Shown one piece after another: positions 6,562-10,184 of a stretch of 10,184 bases of DNA (the first letter of the stretch is position 1; each line of letters opens with the position of its first letter). Where the stretch lies: contig MFUQ01000012.1 of NCBI GenBank assembly GCA_001785725.1, forward strand, positions 24,213 through 34,396. Reading direction: 5' to 3'. Made by a program: the position numbers and the translations under genes. Below the pieces are notes generated by a model. It saw only the letters and a program-made list of their open reading frames with translations, was not told the DNA's origin and searched no databases. The stretch is from Candidatus Nomurabacteria bacterium RIFCSPLOWO2_01_FULL_36_10b (GTDB taxonomy: Bacteria; Patescibacteriota; Minisyncoccia; Phycocordibacterales; UBA1006).

Positions 6562-6596
6562 GGTTAGTAGTATATAGTATTAATATGTCGCATCAA
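6562..6596 (-). promoter_or_regulatory. recJ promoter inside 3' end of upstream gene
   Basis: On the minus strand TTGATG (6596-6591), a 16-bp spacer and TATACT (6574-6569) are followed by 7 nt and the recJ ATG. The -35 lies within the last codons of the upstream gene. The spacing again implies a leaderless message. Confidence 0.55.
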
Positions 6597-8217
6597 TAAG
6601 ACGATATGACCAAATGTACCCAGACGCGCTGTCCTTAAAGAAAAGATATGACTCATCATACGCGACTTCTAATGACACAATATCAGCAGTAGGGCTTATT
6701 CCATCTAATGTATCAAGTAAATTTGTTTCTCCAGTAAGAACATTGATTTTCCAAAGATCATCATTAAATGAAACTGCGTGTTGATACCATAAATCTGGGT
6801 ACAAGCCACCAGGAATTGTATCTGGCACTCCACAATAAGCATGAACACTATCATATGCCCATACACATTTTTCCGGCAATGTTACAAATGGAAGGGCTTT
6901 TGCTCTGCGTGTTTTCATATCAAATACGCCAAATTCAATTGCGCCATCTTGTGAAATGCTGTATAACATCTTGCTACCATCTATACTCATACGAGCTGTT
7001 AGCCCATATTGGTCTCCCCATATTTTTTCTAACTTTGGTTGTTGCAATGTAACATCAATCCAATATACTGACCCAGGAACTAGGCCAGACGCTTTTGTTA
7101 CAAGCAAAACATTAATAGCAGTGGGCCATGTTACATTCCAATCGGAAAATGGCAGTGAATAAATTTGTTTTGTGCCAGCACTACCTATCGCGCTTACAAT
7201 TCCAGAAACAGTAGTATCAGCATCTACTAATGAGAATACATATCGCTTATCTGGCGATGTTGCCATTCCATAAACCAATCTAGGGGAGAGCTCTGTAGTA
7301 AGACGATATCGGATATCTCCGCTTTCTTTGATTTTCTTTTCTTGTTCTTGTTGTTCTTTTTGTATACAAAGCTCATTTAGAATCTTATTCATATTTTTAC
7401 CTACGATGCCATCTGGTTGTAGTTTGTATGCCTTTTGAAAATCTTTTACAAGTTGCTGTGTAGCTGTGTCAAATATACCGGGCTGAATCAATGATTGAGA
7501 AATCCCTAGCGCCTCTTGTGCAAAACTTTGAACTTGCTCTACAGCGCGACCTGTCATATTAAGCGTTAAACGCTCTGAAAAATTATATGGACACGTGACA
7601 GCAGATACTGTTGAAAACAAATCCCCACGTAGTGTCTCTATGCGATTCGCGCTTTCACTATAATAGCGGTACCAAACCGTACTTGGAGCAATTATAATTT
7701 CGCCAGTACCAATTATATTTGTTGATGTTAGTTTTGATTCTTTTAAAGGAGGATAAACCTCTGTTTCATACAAATTTCCATTCGCCCTATCGTCATATCT
7801 AACAATTGGAACTTTTATGCGAGTTATAATATCTTTAGCGACGTCTTCATGTATAATCTCGCCTGTTACTGGATCTTTTACATCAATTGGAGTAATAACT
7901 GTATTAAGAATATCTTTATATGTTTCTCTAATAGCATAGCCCGTAACCGGCCGTTGGCTTATTTTCACAAGGCGCAGTGGTGTGTGGTCGTCTCCATCTT
8001 TTGACGCATCAGTTGTTGGCGTAACATCATCAGTAATAGGAGTAACCACTGTATTATCTTCTTTGTTCTTCCCACTACCAATACCAAATGGAAGTGTTGG
8101 AAATGGCTTTGCATCTGTCCCAACTTTACCATTAGAACGCAACATAAAATACGCAAATACAAGTATAAGCGCAATAGCAACACCTATTAAAATAAAACCA
8201 AACATTCTCTGACGCAT
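6580..8217 (-). CDS. Membrane-anchored peptidoglycan-binding protein with probable beta-propeller
   Basis: A 545-residue envelope protein of unknown exact role. It opens with one hydrophobic helix (about 6-26) preceded by arginines, which fits a signal anchor with the bulk outside. A Thr/Asp-rich low-complexity linker follows (about 48-78). Residues about 80-210 contain no domain I recognise. Residues about 220-285 fit PG_binding_1, with IFDTATQQLVKDFQKAYKL (248-266) and the closing DGIVGKNMNKIL (269-280). A charged, Gln/Glu/Lys-rich coiled-coil-like stretch (286-298) leads to a C-terminal beta-rich region (300-545). Its recurring blades carry SPDKRYVFSL (321-330), SIDGSKMLYS (411-420) and AYDESYLFFKD (519-529), resembling WD40/TolB-type propeller repeats. 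Cysteines at 209, 284, 451 and 462 could pair outside the cell. It follows the pilin/transglycosylase gene in the same direction, suggesting one cell-wall apparatus. Family-level function is not established. Confidence 0.8.
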   Translation of the reverse strand: MRQRMFGFILIGVAIALILVFAYFMLRSNGKVGTDAKPFPTLPFGIGSGKNKEDNTVVTPITDDVTPTTDASKDGDDHTPLRLVKISQRPVTGYAIRETYKDILNTVITPIDVKDPVTGEIIHEDVAKDIITRIKVPIVRYDDRANGNLYETEVYPPLKESKLTSTNIIGTGEIIIAPSTVWYRYYSESANRIETLRGDLFSTVSAVTCPYNFSERLTLNMTGRAVEQVQSFAQEALGISQSLIQPGIFDTATQQLVKDFQKAYKLQPDGIVGKNMNKILNELCIQKEQQEQEKKIKESGDIRYRLTTELSPRLVYGMATSPDKRYVFSLVDADTTVSGIVSAIGSAGTKQIYSLPFSDWNVTWPTAINVLLVTKASGLVPGSVYWIDVTLQQPKLEKIWGDQYGLTARMSIDGSKMLYSISQDGAIEFGVFDMKTRRAKALPFVTLPEKCVWAYDSVHAYCGVPDTIPGGLYPDLWYQHAVSFNDDLWKINVLTGETNLLDTLDGISPTADIVSLEVAYDESYLFFKDSASGYIWSYRLIDATY

Positions 8218-8232
8218 ATTAGTATTATATCA
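8218..8232 (-). promoter_or_regulatory. Extended -10 promoter of the PG-binding gene
   Basis: On the minus strand TGA plus a consensus TATAAT (8229-8224) ends 6 nt before the ATG at 8217. It is the best -10 match in the window and leaves no room for a ribosome binding site, so a leaderless message is likely. The -35 region is only a weak T-rich match. Confidence 0.65.
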
Positions 8233-8271
8233 CTCTTCTACTACATACAAAATATACTAAGTACTATTCTT

Positions 8272-8298
8272 TTATTTGTAAGTGTTTGTTACAAATAA
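8272..8298. terminator. 10-bp inverted repeat after the pilin/transglycosylase gene
   Basis: TTATTTGTAA (8272-8281) and TTACAAATAA (8289-8298) form a perfect 10-bp stem with a 7-nt loop, beginning 3 bases beyond the stop of the gene at 8302. The position suits a transcript 3' end on the minus strand, but no T run follows, so it may be an mRNA-stabilising hairpin rather than an intrinsic terminator. It separates that gene from the promoter at 8218-8232. Confidence 0.5.
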
Positions 8299-8301
8299 CT
8301 A

Positions 8302-10184
8302 TTAGTGTTTCAGAGCATACCAAAGTGGAAATGCTCCAAATTGCCTATCCTCTCTACTAACTTGTTTACGCACTCCATTTTGTACAACAGAACCACATAC
8401 CATCATACCCTTACGTGACTCATCCCATTTATTCATTACATAAAAAGAGTTATTATAGCTGTTCTGCTGATACTTTCCCTTTCCATTATATCCCCAAAAT
8501 GCATTCTTAATTATACTTTCATCGGTTGTTGTTGTACTAAGTTTTGGTTCTTTCTCTTTTAACAAATATGCTGCAATGATAAGCGCATCATCAAATTTGT
8601 CTTCATTAAGAGCAAGACCGAGTCTTGCATTCAATGCATTTTGATATTGCCTTGGCGGATCATTTTGGAATACTCCACCATCTCCATTTTGGCGAACCGG
8701 TCCTTTGCCTATTTCAGTTTGGAAATTACTTTCACGGAAATGTATGATGGCTAACATTTCCCAAGGAATACCAACTCTATTGGCAGCAATTGTATATCTA
8801 CTTTTATATGTTGAAAGATTATTAATTATATTACTTGGTGGTGAAAACTCTGGTTTAGCTGAGGGCGGTGTTCTATATGATTTAACACAATCTCCAGATG
8901 CGACATCTGATGGAGTAAATTTTGAAGAAGACAAAGTAATATTACTAATACTATCAGGATTCAAGTCAAGAAGATAAGGATTAATTGTGCGAAGAATAAC
9001 GTAAATTCCAATAATAACAGCTAGTCCTAAAGCGGCATCTTGTATTTTCCCCTTCGCTCCCATTTTTATGCCAAATGAATCTGATGTCATGTATTCAATA
9101 CCTGCTCCAATGATTATAAATACAGCGGCAATACCCATCAGACCGATAACAATTTTAATTACTGTATTTACATACTTGCCTATAGAAAGGTCGCTTCCTA
9201 TTGTATATCCAAATCCCGGTAGTGGAGCCAATAAATCCTGGCATCCTACAATTGGATTTCCTTGAGCGTCAAGACATTTTGATGTTGAAGGAAGGTATGC
9301 TCCTCCGCCTACGGTTTGTTGAGTACGACCTAATACCCATTGTAACGTATTGCCAGCCCTACAATTATCATAGTTATTACATTGAAATTTTAAGCGGTCT
9401 GATTTAACCCATGGTACCGCTCCTGGTGCTGGATTATATGGGCCAGGTACAGCATCAATAACTGGCCTAGCCATTGCTGTATAATCACATGATGATGGGA
9501 CAAATATATCATTTTTCTTTATAATTTTATCAAGTTCTTCTATTTCTTGTGGAAGCCAACCATAAGTATTGTAATTTTTTAGATAACTCATTCCTTCTAT
9601 TCGTTCTAGTGGGTTTTGTGTAGCAAGAAAAAGGGGATATCCTTCCTTGTCTGACAAAAATTGTTGCCAACCACTATTTCTAAATGTAGAAACAAAGCTT
9701 CCAATACTCCTAGGAGTATAACCTATATTTGCACGATATTGAGAAACGTTTTGTATAAATGATGTCCCTTCGTTCTCCAAAGTATCAGCAATTGCTTTGG
9801 CAAGATCATTTTGTTCCTTTTCAGTTAAAAATGCGCATTGCTCATCCGCAACAACAAGACGCATACTAATTCCACCACCATCTTCAACAGGAAACTCTTT
9901 ATTACTAAGTTCTTTTATTGTTGGGAAACCTGATCTGCGGTTAGATTGAACTGATACGGCAATCTTTTTACCAGAACAATTGCTTGTTGCTATTTCAAGT
10001 GTAACTTTTTTACCACCAACATTGTTTTTACGCCAATCATATGTAATTACACCACCCGGCATATTCATTGGAATATTTGTATCAAGACCCTCAAAGTGTT
10101 TGAACTGAATAGTGTCAACTTTACACTCTGCTGGTGGAGGCGTGGCTGGTTGTTGCGCGTAAACAATTGATGGAAATGCAATTG
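8302..10184 (-). CDS. Secreted VirB2/TrbC pilin-like protein fused to lysozyme-like transglycosylase domain, 5' end outside window
   Basis: The frame stays open to the right edge, giving at least 626 residues. An internal ATG at 10068 is not the start, because the 38 codons before it read as the end of a signal peptide (IAFPSIVYAQQ, then a Pro-rich stretch and Cys). Numbering from Met at 10068: residues 1-290 are an exported, Cys-containing region (Cys 31, 78, 194, 230, 236, 265, 276) I do not recognise. Residues 295-370 carry two membrane helices (about 300-325 and 345-362) around GAGIEYMTSDS, then ILRTINPYLLDL; this matches the VirB2/TrbC-like pilins of CPR genomes. Residues 420-560 resemble a lysozyme/SLT domain with WEMLAIIHFRESNF (436-449; Glu446 the likely catalytic acid), GDGGVFQ (462-468), a DALIIAAYLL helix and FWGYNGKGKY (524-533). 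It probably cuts peptidoglycan for an envelope-spanning machine. Combining VirB1-like and VirB2-like parts in one chain is unusual. Confidence 0.8.
   Translation of the reverse strand, partial: IAFPSIVYAQQPATPPPAECKVDTIQFKHFEGLDTNIPMNMPGGVITYDWRKNNVGGKKVTLEIATSNCSGKKIAVSVQSNRRSGFPTIKELSNKEFPVEDGGGISMRLVVADEQCAFLTEKEQNDLAKAIADTLENEGTSFIQNVSQYRANIGYTPRSIGSFVSTFRNSGWQQFLSDKEGYPLFLATQNPLERIEGMSYLKNYNTYGWLPQEIEELDKIIKKNDIFVPSSCDYTAMARPVIDAVPGPYNPAPGAVPWVKSDRLKFQCNNYDNCRAGNTLQWVLGRTQQTVGGGAYLPSTSKCLDAQGNPIVGCQDLLAPLPGFGYTIGSDLSIGKYVNTVIKIVIGLMGIAAVFIIIGAGIEYMTSDSFGIKMGAKGKIQDAALGLAVIIGIYVILRTINPYLLDLNPDSISNITLSSSKFTPSDVASGDCVKSYRTPPSAKPEFSPPSNIINNLSTYKSRYTIAANRVGIPWEMLAIIHFRESNFQTEIGKGPVRQNGDGGVFQNDPPRQYQNALNARLGLALNEDKFDDALIIAAYLLKEKEPKLSTTTTDESIIKNAFWGYNGKGKYQQNSYNNSFYVMNKWDESRKGMMVCGSVVQNGVRKQVSREDRQFGAFPLWYALKH

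Noticed and set aside
10066..10068. ATG at 10068 as start of the large secreted protein
   Set aside because: The frame continues upstream to the window edge and encodes a typical signal-peptide end, so the true start is outside the window.
1..10184. CRISPR array, tRNA, rRNA, insertion sequence or origin
   Set aside because: I saw no regularly spaced direct repeats, cloverleaf-like segment, transposase gene with terminal repeats or DnaA-box cluster.

Overview
The window looks like a piece of a Candidate Phyla Radiation (Patescibacteria, probably Parcubacteria-like) genome. This is inferred from several traits together: low GC, short intergenic gaps, almost no Shine-Dalgarno sequences, a ComEC channel separated from its metallo-beta-lactamase domain, a short divergent Fe/Mn superoxide dismutase, and a secreted protein carrying a VirB2/TrbC-type two-helix pilin segment with a lysozyme-like domain. 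All full genes read cleanly in the standard bacterial code.

Layout. 1-567 (-): 3'-truncated unknown gene, richer in GC than its neighbours. 568-755: divergent intergenic region with a perfect 8-bp hairpin. 756-2351 (+): ComEC/Rec2 membrane channel without a nuclease domain. 2300-3193 (-): membrane-anchored ComEC-type metallo-beta-lactamase protein, convergent with comEC and overlapping its 3' end by 52 bp. 3255-3830 (+): superoxide dismutase. 3922-4659 (-): RNase HI with a C-terminal hybrid-binding-like domain. 4804-6561 (-): RecJ. 6580-8217 (-): membrane-anchored peptidoglycan-binding protein with a probable beta-propeller. 8302 to beyond 10184 (-): secreted pilin-like/lytic transglycosylase-like protein whose N-terminus lies outside the window.

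Two themes emerge. The two rightmost genes form an envelope module: a transglycosylase-like enzyme fused to a T4SS-pilin-like membrane segment beside a peptidoglycan-binding anchor protein, suggesting a cell-wall-spanning apparatus. The left and middle genes (ComEC, ComEC-type hydrolase, RNase HI, RecJ) could serve DNA uptake and breakdown or ordinary DNA maintenance; linking the two groups is inference.

Regulation is unusually legible. Five genes (comEC, sod, rnhA, recJ and the peptidoglycan-binding gene) have a -10-like hexamer ending 6-8 nt before the ATG, four of them with an extended TGn, so transcription would begin at or almost at the start codon. This points to leaderless mRNAs and fixes the rnhA start at 4659 rather than an upstream GTG. 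No tRNA, rRNA, CRISPR array, insertion sequence or origin was recognised.
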